Source of the DNA: Phaseolus vulgaris
Taxonomy: Eukaryota > Streptophyta > Magnoliopsida > Fabales > Fabaceae
NCBI RefSeq assembly: GCF_000499845.2
Contig: NC_023750.2
Location: 27,284,643 to 27,348,642, forward strand
Direction: 5' to 3'
Length of the DNA stretch: 64,000 bases
Shown here in pieces: positions 1 to 10,815 of this stretch. Numbering within the stretch: position 1 is the first letter of the stretch; every line of letters starts with the position of its first letter. The translations under genes were made by a program, and so were the position numbers. Under the pieces are notes generated by a model. That model was not told the origin of the DNA, ran no database searches, and saw only the letters and a program-made list of their open reading frames with translations.

Positions 1-816
1 GTCGAGTTGGCCCAGGGGTAGAGTTTTTTGAAGTCTGGTGGGGGGACGGGGGCCCCTCCGGTGATGGGTGGAGTCGCCTGGGCTAGGTTGGGGCGGGAGG
101 GTGCAGGCCTCTCAGCCTGGGAAGATGAAGCACCGCGCGCTCGCGGCGGGTTGAGTGCTTGAGAAGAGGGGTTTCGCGATGAAGGAGGAGGATTCGGGGT
201 GATCTTTGAGCGAGTCATTCTCGAAGCTGCAAAGGAAGAAGAAAAGGAAAAACGATCAGGGTTCGCAGAGGCTGACTCGATCATGGGAGAAGGGTGAAGA
301 ACAAACGAACGAAGGTTCGTTGCAACGATTGACGAAGCCCTAAGTTACGCGAAAGGAGAAATGGAAAAACAACCCACAACGTATGCACCAGACAGTTACA
401 GGATGATGCGAATCGGTTAAAATGCAAGAAAAACCAGCAGAAGAAGGAAAGGAGGTACCTTTTGATGATCAGGAAGACGATGAAGGATGCTGGTGATTCA
501 GAATGTTGAAGAACGCTGAGAGTTTTTTGTAGGAGAAGGTGAAAGCGTTTGAGAATACGAAGAAAAGGGATGGAACAGTAGAGTGAAAATGGGTTTAAGA
601 GTTTTTTCGAAATGGGTTTGGGAAGCGCAAATGGTAACTGAAGGTAATCGTTGATGAAGCCACGTGTCGAACGATGGGTGAGGGGTTTGGTGGAGCGTCA
701 GAGAAGCAGAAAGTACAACCGCTTGGAATTCTGCGTCAGTGCCACGTAGACCGGTGTTGGCGTGACTCTTTCAGTCTTTTCGCTGGACAAGTCTTCGCTT
801 AAGACTGGGGGGCTTG
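1..816 (+). mobile_element. 3' internal region of a Ty3/gypsy element (family A), polypurine tract at its end
   Basis: This stretch runs into the LTR at 817. Its last bases (801-816) form a purine-rich tract, AAGACTGGGGGGCTTG, nearly the same as the tract before the 3' LTR at 25864, so it is read as the element's 3' internal region and polypurine tract. The preceding text (about 725-800) also resembles 25790-25850. No convincing coding domain was seen in it. The rest of the element, including its 5' LTR, must lie left of the window. Confidence 0.7.
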
Positions 817-1620
817 TGTACCGCCCTGGTAGTCGGAAGTGATGACGTGGCACCAAGCCACAGAGTAGGCGTGTGGACAAGGCGCCAGAGTTGCAGAAGG
901 GAAGGAAGTCGGGGGGTTCGTGTAATCGCCAGTTATTAAGCTGGCGTGCTCCGATCTCCAGCATGCCAGGCGATCGCCTAGTTGAAGATGAAGTCGCCAG
1001 ATGGTAAACCCAGGCGACTAAGTGATTGGAGATCGCCAGAACAAGCACATCGCCGAAGATGAAGGCGGTGCAGATTATGAAGGCGGCCGGCGAGACCACA
1101 GGGAAGGTGTACGAGAGCACCCTAACTCGCCCGTTCCAGTAAAGATCGCACTCCCAAGTTAGCTATGCACTGGGCAATACCATGCATAAGTAACTTAGCC
1201 AAAAAGAGAATCAGAAGCAGCGCCCAAGTCAAGGAGGCTCCAGATGGTGGCACGTGTACGACTGGATGCGAGCCACGTGTCCAGGTCTGTAACTGCCAGG
1301 AGAGAGAAAGTGACCAGGTATATAAGAGTTCTCAACGAACTTTCTGAGGTACGCGCGTTCAGATTACACTCTTTACGCTTGCGAGTTATAGAGCTTACTG
1401 TGAGAGAGAATTTGCACGATTCCTGTTCTTAGTTTTCTCTTAGTATTTGGTGATTCGGTCACTGACTTGGGCGTTGGAGTGCGATCGGCCGCAGCGGCGC
1501 CGCTCTGTTCCTTTGCAGGTTCTTGAGGTGGATCTCGAAGAAGAACGGAGGTTTGAAGCGGTGCACACGTCGATCCTTTGACGAGGCAGTTTCCAGCGTT
1601 CTGGTCAACAGGCAGGATCA
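817..1620 (+). mobile_element. 3' LTR of gypsy element, family A
   Basis: It begins TGTACCGCCCTGG and ends GGCAGGATCA, giving TG...CA termini, and matches the solo LTR at 23185-23969 along its length. A polypurine tract lies directly upstream, marking it as a 3' LTR. A TATATAAG box is at 1319-1326 with two CACGTG motifs at 1251-1256 and 1274-1279. Several GCGATCGCC-type palindromes lie in the first half. The ORFs readable inside it are shadows. Confidence 0.85.
1319..1326 (+). promoter_or_regulatory. TATA box of family A LTR
   Basis: TATATAAG about 40 bases after a CACGTG motif. The same 45-base spacing between CACGTG and TATA start is kept in the sister LTR (23642 and 23687), which supports it as the LTR promoter core. 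Confidence 0.6.
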
Positions 1621-1653
1621 CAACCTAACTCTTTTATTTAGCTTATTCCAACA
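1621..1653 (-). repeat. Remnant of the copia 3' LTR
   Basis: These 33 bases end TTATTCCAACA and match the last 33 bases of the intact 5' LTR (8203-8235) with two differences. Only the internal-side end of this LTR is in the window. The abrupt switch to gypsy LTR at 1620 suggests the gypsy copy inserted here; CAACC (1621-1625) would be its right-hand target duplication. Confidence 0.7.
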
Positions 1654-1689
1654 CTCTTCCTTAAGCTAAATTCTGCAACATTTCTAACT

Positions 1690-2299
1690 CTTATTCACTC
1701 TCTTAGTTCTTCAAATCTGTCTAGTCAAAGTGGTTTGGTGAAAATATCAGCCACTTGCTCCTTGGTGTTGCAATGCTTCACTTCTAAATTTCCTTTTTCA
1801 ACTTGTTCCCTTAAGAAATGGAACTTGGTCTCTATGTGTTTACTCCTCACAACTTGGTCTCTATGTGTTTACTCCTCCCATGTGAGATTGGATTCTTTGC
1901 AAGGTTGATGGCAGATTGGTTGTCCACACAAAGTTGCATAGACTTCACATGATCCAGCTTCAAATCATCAAGCACATACTCAAGCCAAACACATTGACAA
2001 GTTGTCTCTGCTGCAGCTATATACTCTGCCTCACAAGATGAGAGAGCAACTACAGTTTGCTTCTTAGAACACCAAGAAATTGGTGCTTTCAGATATTTGA
2101 AAAAATATTCATAGGTTCTCTTCCTTCCAACTTTATCACCACACCAATCTGAATCACTCCAAGCCTCCAAACAGTCTTCAAATTCATTCAAGCTTACTGG
2201 AAACAGTAAGCCATACCCTGTTGTCTCCTTAAGATACCTCAATATGTGCTTTGTCGCTGCCATGTGAGAGGCTCTTGGTGATGTGATTCCAATAGCCAC
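1690..2299 (-). pseudogene. Copia RNase H domain and pol C-terminus
   Basis: The frame 2299-1847 encodes a typical copia RNase H tail: an ILRYLKET lead-in, SDSDWCGDK, SCEAEYIAA and CVDNQSAINLAKNP are the family's recognisable blocks (acidic active-site region D-W, E, D). The frame continues after a shift to a KEQVADIF-TKPL motif near 1735-1770, the usual end of copia pol. A 29-base direct duplication at about 1822-1879 is not a multiple of three and breaks the frame. Function is RNA-strand removal during reverse transcription; here it is non-functional. Confidence 0.85.
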
Positions 2300-3300
2300 A
2301 TAGAGAAAGGTTCTTGACCTTCTTAGGAATCAACTTGAGTTGGACAATAGTTAGGCACTTTTTCTTATAATTGGATCATTGTTCTAAGTCAAAAACTCTC
2401 CAAAAACTAGCACCAATTCCAAACTCATATGGAAGTTCCAATTATAGTCAAATTGAACCGAACAAAATGGAACAAAAGATAAGCAAACTGAATTAGAAGT
2501 GCTGGAAATTAAAATGCACCGAACCAAAACAGAAAAGAATAAGAACAGCTGCTGGAAAATGAAAAATAACCAAACCAAAACTCAAGAACACAAGCTAAAC
2601 ATGAACAATTGAAAGAGTAGGAAGAAAGGAGAAGAGAAAAGCTTATGGAGATGGAAGAGAAGGTGAGTGATCACACCACTAGAAGGATGGTTGCTCCTAG
2701 ATGAGTGTGCTGCCGCCACTTGAGGACACCATGGATCCTTCAAGATAAGACTAGAGAAGAAGGCTCAAAAGCTCTCCAATGCTCACTCAAAAATTGAGTA
2801 TAGTTTCTTTACTCTCATTTCAATTCTGAATTGTACAAGCTAAGCACCTTTATTTATAGCCTAGAGGTGCTGAAAAATAGGTGGGAAATTTCAAATATAC
2901 TCATTTGAAATTCCCACCAAAAACAAGTCACATGGGAGGTGTGACCTTTTTCTACTATGACACCTCCTAAAAACTACACCTACACCACTCTCCAAAGTCA
3001 CATGGACAATGTGACTTTATTTTACATTTTCACACTCCTTTATTTAATAACCACACCTCCTAAAACTATACAAGAGTATTTCAAAGCTTGGTCTTGCCCC
3101 TCATGGGATGGACTTGGGCTCTTTGGGCTTTGGCCTTCTTGGGCTTGGGCTTGGGCTTGGGCTTGGGCTTTGGGCTTGGGCTTGGGCTTTGGGCTTAGGC
3201 CTCATCTTTTATTTTATGTCTTCTTTTAATTTTGAGAAGACTAGAAGGAAGAACTTCAAATGTGAAGGTGGATGTCCTCTTCCTCCATTAATAAAAGCCT
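2300..3300. repeat. Inserted repeat, LTR-like, interrupting copia pol
   Basis: The copia frame is lost near 2300 and recovered near 3300, so about 1 kb is inserted between RT and RNase H sequence. The insert has no coding domain. It holds a TTTATTTATAG-type promoter-like segment, short repeats around CACACCTCCTAAAA (twice, about 2960-3070), and a GGGCTT-rich microsatellite at 3113-3200. I could not fix its ends or a TSD. A similar text flavour at 46660-47000 suggests a dispersed legume LTR family. Confidence 0.45.
3113..3200. repeat. (GGGCTT)n microsatellite
   Basis: About ten imperfect copies of the hexamer GGGCTT with occasional extra T. It creates spurious Trp-Ala and Gly-Leu repeat peptides in the forward frames, which are not genes. 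Confidence 0.9.
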
Positions 3301-4360
3301 CCTTTATTTGATTCTCATCACTTGGATTACACATGAATCTGCTTATTAGTCCAACTGCATAGCTTATGTCAGGCCTGCTGTTGCAGATGAACCTCAAACT
3401 TCCAAAATTTGTTTAAACAAAGTACTATCTACTACAATCTCCTCCGTGGCTTCTATCAGTTTCAAATTTCCAGCAGCAAGCACCCTAACTCCATTGCATT
3501 GATCCATATTGAATCTGTTGAGCACTTCATTAATGTACTTCCTTTGATGCAGGATAATACCTTGATTTGTGTATACAAATTCCATTCCCAAAAAATAGCT
3601 AAACATTCCCAAATCTGTCATTTCAAAAACAACCTTCAATCTATTTTTGAATTGCTCAATCTCTGTCATTGAGCTCCCTGTGATTAACAAATCATCCACA
3701 TATAGACATACATAGATCAAGCTTTGACTTTGTGACTCTCTTACATACACTCCATATTCTACTGAACACTTTGTGAAGCCTAGCTTGAGCAGAAACGAAT
3801 CTATCAGTTTATTCCACACTCAAGGAGCTTGTTTGAGCCCATAGAGTGCTTTCTTGAGTTTGAACACTTTGTGGCTGGCATCCTTTGCTTCAAAATCTGG
3901 TGGCTGAGTCACATAAACCTCCTCTTCTAAAATTCCATTCAAGAATGCAGATTTAACATCCATTTGATAGATTTTCCAGTTTTTAGAACTGGCCACAACA
4001 ATCACCAATCTAATGGTTTCCAATCTGGCCACTAGTGCATAGACTTCAGTGTATTTTATTCCATGTTTCTGCAGAAAACCCTTAGCAACTAATCTTGCTT
4101 TATGTTTGGCTATGTTGCCATTAGACTTGAGTTTTATCTTGAAAACCCATTTGACATCAATTGGTCATTTTCCCTTTGGCAAAGCCACTAATTCCCAGGT
4201 TTCATTTCTCTCCAGTGATTCCAGCTCTTCAATCATTGCACTCTTCCACTTTCTATCAACTATTGCCTCCTTCCAAGTGATTGGCTCAATGTCTGCCACA
4301 AATGCTAAGTGAACCAACTCTCCTTCATCAGTGATCAAATTATCACTGTAAACTTCATGA
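3300..4360 (-). pseudogene. Copia reverse transcriptase, broken
   Basis: Minus-strand frames 4360-4170, 4032-3820, 3819-3394 and 3397-3209 read through a copia RT in order: the KWVFKIK and KARLVAKGF region, YQMDVKSAFLNG, YGLKQAP, then the catalytic YVDD block about 42 residues into the 3819-3394 frame, and finally RPDISYAVG. The polymerase aspartates are visible. Two nonsense changes (after the PKGK block near 4165 and after GLKQAP at about 3820) and a frameshift near 3395 disable it. Confidence 0.9.
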
Positions 4361-4364
4361 CCTG

Positions 4365-6029
4365 TTAATCTAGAAGAAGGAAATCTTTGCCTTTATGATC
4401 TTCTAGATTATGGCTCAACTGTATTTTCATGTTCTTCATCTTGTTGATGTCCATTGTCTCTAAAACACAATGAATATGTTTTACAGATTTACTCCAATTC
4501 CAGGATGCATTCTCATCTACAACAACATCTCTGCTGATGAGAATTTGTTGGATTACTGGGTTGAACAACCTGCATGCACCTGTTGGATGATATCCAATTA
4601 GGATAAGAGCTTCACTCTTATCTTCCAACTTCTTCCTCTTCTTATCTGGAATATGCCTATAGCACAAGGAACCAAATATTTTCAAATAACTAACAGTTGG
4701 TTTAAGTCCAGACCAAACTATTTCTTGTACAATAGCCTCCATTTTTTTTGTAGGAGACCTCTTGAGAATATAGGTTGCAGTGGTGACAGCCTCTCCCCAA
4801 AAGCTATGAGGCAGCTCCTTGCCTTTGAGCATGCACCTTGCCATATCAAGCAAAGTTCTATTTCTTCTCTCTGCAATTCCATTATGTTGTGGAGTGTAAG
4901 GAGCTGTAACTTCATGTTCAATTCCTTTTGCAACACAAAATTCTTCCATCTCTTTGGAACTGAATTCTCCACCTCCATCAGTTCTGAAAATGGTTAAGGC
5001 ATAGCCTGATTGCCTTTCAACCTTAGCACGGAATTTTACAAATCTTCCAAACACCTCACCTTTCTCCTTTAATAGGTAAATCCATATTTTTCTGGTGAAT
5101 TCATCCACAAAAGTAAGAAAATATCTATTACCTCCAAGTGAATTGCTATCAAGAGGGCCACATACATCTGAATATACAACCTCCAAAGGCTTCTTTGCTC
5201 TTTTTAGTATTGAGTTCTTGAAATTCTTTCTTGATTGCTTCCCAAATAGGCAACCTTCATAAGTCTTATGAGATAGGTTGATTGGTGGCAACCCTGTGAC
5301 CCTTTGTTTACTGCTCAGTTGGTTCAAACTCTTGAAATTCAAATGGCCAAATTTGTATTGCCACACCAGATTTGTTTCCTCCTTATCCCCAATTGCAGAC
5401 AACCATTGTGCAGTTGATGTATTAAGGTTAGTCTTAAAAGTCCTATTTTTAGACAAAGGTGCCTTAAGAACTAACCTTGATTTCTGATCATAGATCTTGA
5501 TAGAATTATGCTCCATTGACATTTTGAATCCCTTTTCCAGTAGTTGGCCTAAGCTGAAAAGATTATTCTTCATTGATGGCACATATAGGACATCATTCAT
5601 ATAGGCAACTCTTCCATCTTTACAAGTGAACTTGACCTTGCCAATTCCTTCGTCAGAGATCATACTATTATTTACAAATCTCACACTGTTTTTGACATTA
5701 GAATCAAAATCAATAATCCACTCCCTGTTGCCAGTCATATGATCGGAACAACCTGTGTCTAAGTACCAACTTGAAGCATCTTCATCCTGATTTGTAGTGG
5801 CCATCAATAACACTTGATCTAAATCAGAATCTTCATCTTCTTGAGCTAGATGTGCTTCATCTTTCTTGGAAAATTTTCCAGTGTTGTTACTGTTATCAAC
5901 TCCCCAACATTCAACTGCAAAATGACCATACTTTCCACAATTATAACACTGCAGTTTTCTTTTATCATGGAATTTCTTGGATCCATGATCTTGACTCCCT
6001 CTACCAGCAGCCAATTTCTGCTTCTGCAC
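4365..6029 (-). pseudogene. Copia gag C-terminus, protease and integrase
   Basis: A 554-residue open frame, the longest in the element. Domains in order: a CCHC zinc knuckle at residues 28-41 (CYNCGKYGHFAVEC), protease motif DTGCSDHM at 91-98, GAG pre-integrase region about 220-280, and integrase core with D288, D351 and E387 as the D,D,E triad. The HHCC zinc site looks damaged: the first His position reads Gln (W-Q-Y-K-F-G-H) and the first Cys of the C-x2-C pair reads Tyr (KTYEGC). The frame closes at 4365 before the RT begins. The surviving open frame suggests moderate rather than great age, but linked stops make the polyprotein non-functional. Confidence 0.9.
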
Positions 6030-6581
6030 ACTATTTTGACTCTGGTTTTACTGTTTGAAGGAGGCCAATCACTTGATTGACCTCCTCTTCCTCTTCCTTT
6101 CTTTTTCCAACCACTTGTTCCTCTGCCTCTGCCAGTAGTTTGATCCTGGTAAACTTGATCTACTACCTTTTCTTTTCCTTTTCTTGAAAGTAACCGCTGC
6201 TCATGTGCTTCAAGAGAATTCTAGAGTTCTTTTACTGTCATTTCATCAAGATCCTTGGATTCTTCAATTGCCACAACAATGTGATCAAAAGCAGGAGTGA
6301 AAGTTCTAATAATCTTCTCAACCACCTTTGAATTAGGCAACTGCTCATCACAGCCTCGCATGGAATTTGCAATTGCTTGGATTTTACCAAAGTAATCACA
6401 CATTGATTCTTGATCAGTCATGGACAACAATTCAAATTTTCTTCTGAGTGATTGCAGCCTCACCTTCTTAACCCTACCAGTATTTCCATAGGTTTGTTTC
6501 AGTATGTCCCAAATATGTTTGGCAGATTAAGCTTTTGAGATTTTCTGGAAAATGGCAGCTGAGACACACTGATGCAATAAC
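6030..6581 (-). pseudogene. Copia gag, 3' half
   Basis: The frame 6463-6221 carries a UBN2-type copia Gag core (RRKFELLSM, YFGKIQAIANSM, VVEKIIRTF, VAIEESKDL). It is followed by a Lys/Arg/Gly-rich linker leading to the zinc knuckle at about 5945. Upstream it is cut at 6581 by a solo LTR; the rest of gag resumes at 7677. Frameshifts separate it from the 5' half and from the downstream frame. Confidence 0.85.
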
Positions 6582-7671
6582 TATTGATCAAGAGTGATCA
6601 AGTGCTTTGAAGAATTCAAAATCCAAAGTGTTTGATGAAAGGTTGGTGTTGCTGCTATGTTTGGGTGGGATCTGGGTAGAATAGAATGTGATCCACTCCT
6701 TTGTTGAATCTAAAACTGATGTGATTTAAAACCTTTTTGAAAAGTGTTTTTCCAACTAAGTGTAAAACAACCTCTTGTTTTGTCGAATCAACCGGTTGTT
6801 TTACTCTTAGGAGTTTTGAAAAGGTTGAAAACTATTTTATTTTGGTTGACTTAACAGTCAAGCCAAACAATCGGTTTTTCGTAGTTTCAACCGTTTGTTT
6901 CTTTAAAAATCCTAACATAATTCAGTTTTGAATGATTGAATGTGCTTTAAATGTTTTTCAACTGAATACGCTCCTTCATTAATTGCGTTAACCAATCTTT
7001 GGAAAATATAAATGGTTTGTTTATGTTTTCAAACAAGCAAGAGAAACAAATTTGAGTTTTTCAGTTATGTCAAAGTTGATTCTAAGATTTGAACATTCAT
7101 ATCAAGCTTTGGATTTTCAAAGAGCGTGGGATAGGATTGCAGTTGTATTGATTTCAGTTTGTATTGTGAATAAGTGTAATCCCTTCTAAACCTACTGTAT
7201 TTCTGGTGTTGTGTTGCCAAGGAGTGTTGTGTGTTCTTTAGGTGGTCCAGATCAATACTCTTGGTGTGTTTTGTCAAAGGGAGTGTGTTTCTTGAAGGGT
7301 TTAAGATCACTACTTTGGTGGTTTGTGTTTTGTAATATGGTTTGATTACTTAGTGAATTACCCAGTGGTTTTCTGGGGACTGGATGTAGTTCTTGGTTTA
7401 AGAGTGAACCAGTATAAACTGTTGGTGTATCTCTCTCTTACTCTGAACTCATTTAAATTCTGTTTTAAGCTTTGTTGATATAAACAATCGATTGTTTCGA
7501 AGAAACAACCAATTGTTTTTCTGTTGCTTTACTGTTTAATTGCTTATATTATTGGCTAACTTGATTCTTGTTCTGGATTCACACAAAGAATTTTATTAAA
7601 TCTGAAAAAGTTTTCAAAAACTCCTCTTAAACAATTCACCCCCCTCTCGTTTAAGGTCATTTATTCTAACA
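6582..7671 (+). mobile_element. Solo LTR, family D, inside copia gag
   Basis: The flanks are ATAAC (6577-6581) and GTAAC (7672-7676), a 5-bp target duplication with one change. The left terminus reads TA instead of TG; the right is TAACA. Removing the LTR plus one TSD copy restores the gag text across the junction (MLLHQC...). It aligns with 35339-36431 and 44405-45540, sharing AATCCAAA near the start, a GGATGTAG...GTGAACCAGTATAAA block and AACAATTCACCCCCCTC near the end. No internal region remains. Confidence 0.9.
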
Positions 7672-7676
7672 GTAAC

Positions 7677-7922
7677 ATCCGTGCCTTGCAATCAATCTTT
7701 TTATTTTCTTTTGACTGCTTCTCAGACTTTTTCTTCTGCTCATGTTTCAAGCTTGATTGAATCTTGAAACCCAATCTTGACAGCTTCTTCTAATTCTTGA
7801 AAACCAAGAATGGCTTCCATCTTCACAATCCAATCATCATAATCCTTCCCATCAAACACCGGAAGACTCCCTGGAACCACACCAAATGCAGCCTGACAGT
7901 TATCACCTACAACAGTCAACAT
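7677..7922 (-). pseudogene. Copia gag, 5' half
   Basis: The minus frame has a plausible ATG at 7922 and reads FDGKDYDDWIVKMEAILGF, the classical N-terminal block of copia Gag (DUF4219/UBN2 type), then ELEEAVKIGF. It continues into the IDCKA region up to the solo LTR edge. A stop about 60 residues in breaks it. The longer frame running upstream into the LTR is not coding. Confidence 0.8.
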
Positions 7923-8021
7923 CCAATTCTTTGCTTGCAAAACAGCAGATCCTCCTCTGCTCAAAGTTCCAGCAGCAGTCTTACCCTCACTGCCAGAAAA
8001 CCACACAAGTCCCCTCCCTAT

Positions 8022-8034
8022 GCTCTTGATACCA
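8022..8034 (-). other. Copia primer-binding site
   Basis: On the minus strand the LTR end is followed after a few bases by TGGTATCAAGAGC, one base off the tRNA-iMet complement TGGTATCAGAGC typical of plant copia elements. It fixes the 5' LTR boundary and element orientation. Confidence 0.8.
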
Positions 8035-8037
8035 ATA

Positions 8038-8235
8038 TGTTGGGAATTAATTGATAATTGGAATTGAAACTGAAATCTCTTTATTAGAAAAATTGTACTG
8101 ATACAATACAAGCAATGCATTTATAGATGTTAAAAACATAATGAATTAAAGCATTATGATAACAGAAATATCTAACTTTGAGTTTTGGAAAATTAAAGTT
8201 AACAACCTAACGCTTTTATTTAACTTATTCCAACA
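8038..8235 (-). mobile_element. Copia 5' LTR
   Basis: A short LTR of 198 bases with TGTTGG...CCAACA termini, placed immediately outside the primer-binding site. Its outer end matches the stub at 1621-1653. A TTTATAGA-like promoter segment could drive minus-strand transcription but is unproven. Confidence 0.8.
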
Positions 8236-10700
8236 AATCCTTAGTTAAGGGAGTTAAGTTATGTTTTTCTTTGACCCATATTTAAAAAAAAAAATTATAA
8301 CTTAACCCAACTCAAAGCCATAATGATCCAAAGGTTTAAACCCATATTAATACTTTATTCTTAATGTATGGTGATCTCCTCTGATTTTTCTTTTCCTTTG
8401 TTCGATGACATTTGAACTAATCTAAACATCTTAAGAGTTAAGTTTACAACTAATTGTAAGACCACGAGACTTACCAACAATTTTACAACCTCAATCCAAA
8501 TGTCCAAAATGAAATTTTTATGAGCTATGCAATTTAAGATAATATTTTATGATATAAAATTGTCTAATCACATAAAAATGTCTTTTCCTTGTTGTAATTT
8601 TTTTTCTTCTTAATGTGCAATGTCATATGTTCTCCATATAATTTATGTATGGATCACTATAGTAAAATAAGGATAAGTCTAAAATAAAATATAATAAACA
8701 TAAATATTTATACACAATTCATATATAATTTTCAATCTGGATAGTTTTATAACTTTGAATCTGAATAGTTATTTAATAAATTTATCCATTTTTAGCAAAA
8801 CCATAAATTTTAATTAAAATTTATTCAAAAATAATATTTATTTTGAACAAGGATGTTCCACACAATACTTCTCAAATTACAGTGGCACGCAATATATGTT
8901 ATTATGAACTTTCTTTAATAATAAATACATTTTGTCATAATATTTCAACTCATGCTAATAGCAACAATGATCATACATATGGTTTAATTTGATTAATCAT
9001 AGTAGTAAATTCACAATAACAAAAATTTAAATACAATAAATAACATGAATTTTTTATGTTACAACACAATTTTATTTTCTTAAAAAAAAAACTGAATGAA
9101 ACCTATAATATGATTAATTATTTTCTTAAAATAAAATATTTTATATTCAGAAAAATTAATGTCTTAATTCAAAATATAACATAATAATTTACTTAAAAAA
9201 TAACAATTACAATATATAATAATCAAATTTACTGCACATTCTATAATTTTTTTCTCTCAAATAATTTCCTTATAAAAGTACATCATTAACATTTTGTTTA
9301 TCCATGTCTTAATCCAGTCTTTTTTTCTACATTTAAATCATATAATAATCTTACTCAAAATATTACATGATTTCGTACATAATAAAATTAAATCCTAATA
9401 AAATCAAACATATATATAATTTAGTGTATCAAATATTCAATGAATTTCTACACTATAAAATCAAAACAACCCATCTAATCAAATTTAAGAGCATAACTAT
9501 TAATTGATTATCAACCTTAATAACCAAAAGTTTATATTTATCAAAATTACATTCCCTTTATTAATTTATTAAAGATTATGAAAATTTATTCTTTTAAAAT
9601 TCTAAATCATATTTTTCTTAAGAATATAAAATTTCAATCTAAAAATTCTTCCTATGTTAACTTTCTTTACAATCCAAATCAATATTTAAATACATATTAT
9701 TATTGTTAAAATATCTTTACTCATTAAAAAAATATTCTTCTCTCTAATTCTAATCATAATTATGACTCCAAAACAATAATAATATCCGAAATAATAATAA
9801 TAAATATTTTTTATATTTTATATCAGTCTTAAAACATTTTTATATTATCCAAAATACATTCCTTTTTACAAGGTTTCTCAATTCTTTTTCATTAATTGTA
9901 ACAAGAATATAAAATAATTATGATAAAAATAATAATCTACTTATAAGATATATTTCTTCTTCAAAAAATAATGAATTACATAAAATATTTTTCATCTTGG
10001 GTATCTGAACTAAAATTTCTTACAACTTCCGTCTTCATCAAAACTTACTTCATTCTCTAATTTCCTTCAACCTCCTCTTTTTATATTATATTTCACATGG
10101 GTGCGAATTGACATTTTTGGATAAAAGTTTGAATGCAGAGCTTTTATACATGATCCACACAGTCTATGATTTAAACAAGTTTTAGGTGTGAATTTGGTGG
10201 AATACACCAAACATGCTGCACCAAATCTATTTTAGACTAAAATTTAATTTTCCTTTATTGATATTATACTGTCTAATGGATTAAATAAATTATTCTTATA
10301 CAAATATGAAATAATACTAATGCATTTTTGTGAGTGTAAACTTACAAATGTAGCCTAAAGGTTTTGCAAAGTGAATAGAGTTTTTAAAAATCAAAACCTA
10401 CTTAAAATATAGGTTAAAGGACAATTACTTTTATAATCCTAGTTTACAAAAAACTCCTATATATACATATAAAAGTTTGCTTTTTTAATTATAAGTTGGT
10501 TATATTATTTTCTATTTTTAAAAATTATAGAATTAGACAAAAATGGTTTTTTTGCTTTTAATTTAATTTTTTTTTCTCAAATTTCAAGTACTTACCATCT
10601 TCAACTTTCTAGTATTCTTCCATGTCAACAAGATCATTCATTCAGTTGGCATATCTATTCCCATGATCCAAACCCAAATTACCTAGACCCCCATTTTACT
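8236..10700. other. AT-rich intergenic DNA
   Basis: Roughly 2.4 kb of strongly AT-rich sequence without open frames, terminal repeats or recognisable transposon domains. It separates the copia element from the kinase gene. CTATATATACAT at about 10457 is a possible distal TATA-like string, but too far from the ATG to assign. Confidence 0.6.
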
Positions 10701-10815
10701 CTGTTCCAATTTGGGTACTTCTTCCCAAACATATTCAATTGGCCATTTCCATTATCCACAAAGATTTAAGATTTGGCTTTTTACAGCATCACAGTGGAAC
10801 AAGGAAGAAGTGCTC

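Larger units (their letters stand above)
1621..8235 (-). mobile_element. Degenerate Ty1/copia retrotransposon, minus strand, with later insertions
   Basis: Reading the minus strand from 8235 leftward gives: 5' LTR (8038-8235), a tRNA-iMet type primer site (8022-8034), gag, zinc knuckle, protease, integrase, RT, RNase H, then a 3' LTR stub (1621-1653) with the same end sequence as the 5' LTR (ACCTAAC...TTATTCCAACA). The order gag-PR-INT-RT-RH is diagnostic of Ty1/copia. Stops, frameshifts, a solo LTR (6582-7671) and another insertion (about 2300-3300) show it is dead. The missing part of its 3' LTR appears to have been displaced by the gypsy element ending at 1620. Confidence 0.9.

Noticed and set aside
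698..1120. 140-codon minus-strand frame
   Set aside because: Lies across the polypurine tract and LTR of a gypsy element; no protein family.
3113..3200. Interstitial telomere-like repeat
   Set aside because: The unit is GGGCTT/AAGCCC, not the plant telomere TTTAGGG.
10711..10815. Upstream in-frame extension of the kinase gene
   Set aside because: It opens with TTG, not ATG, and has no transit-peptide character; ATG at 10816 gives a normal plastid-targeted N-terminus.
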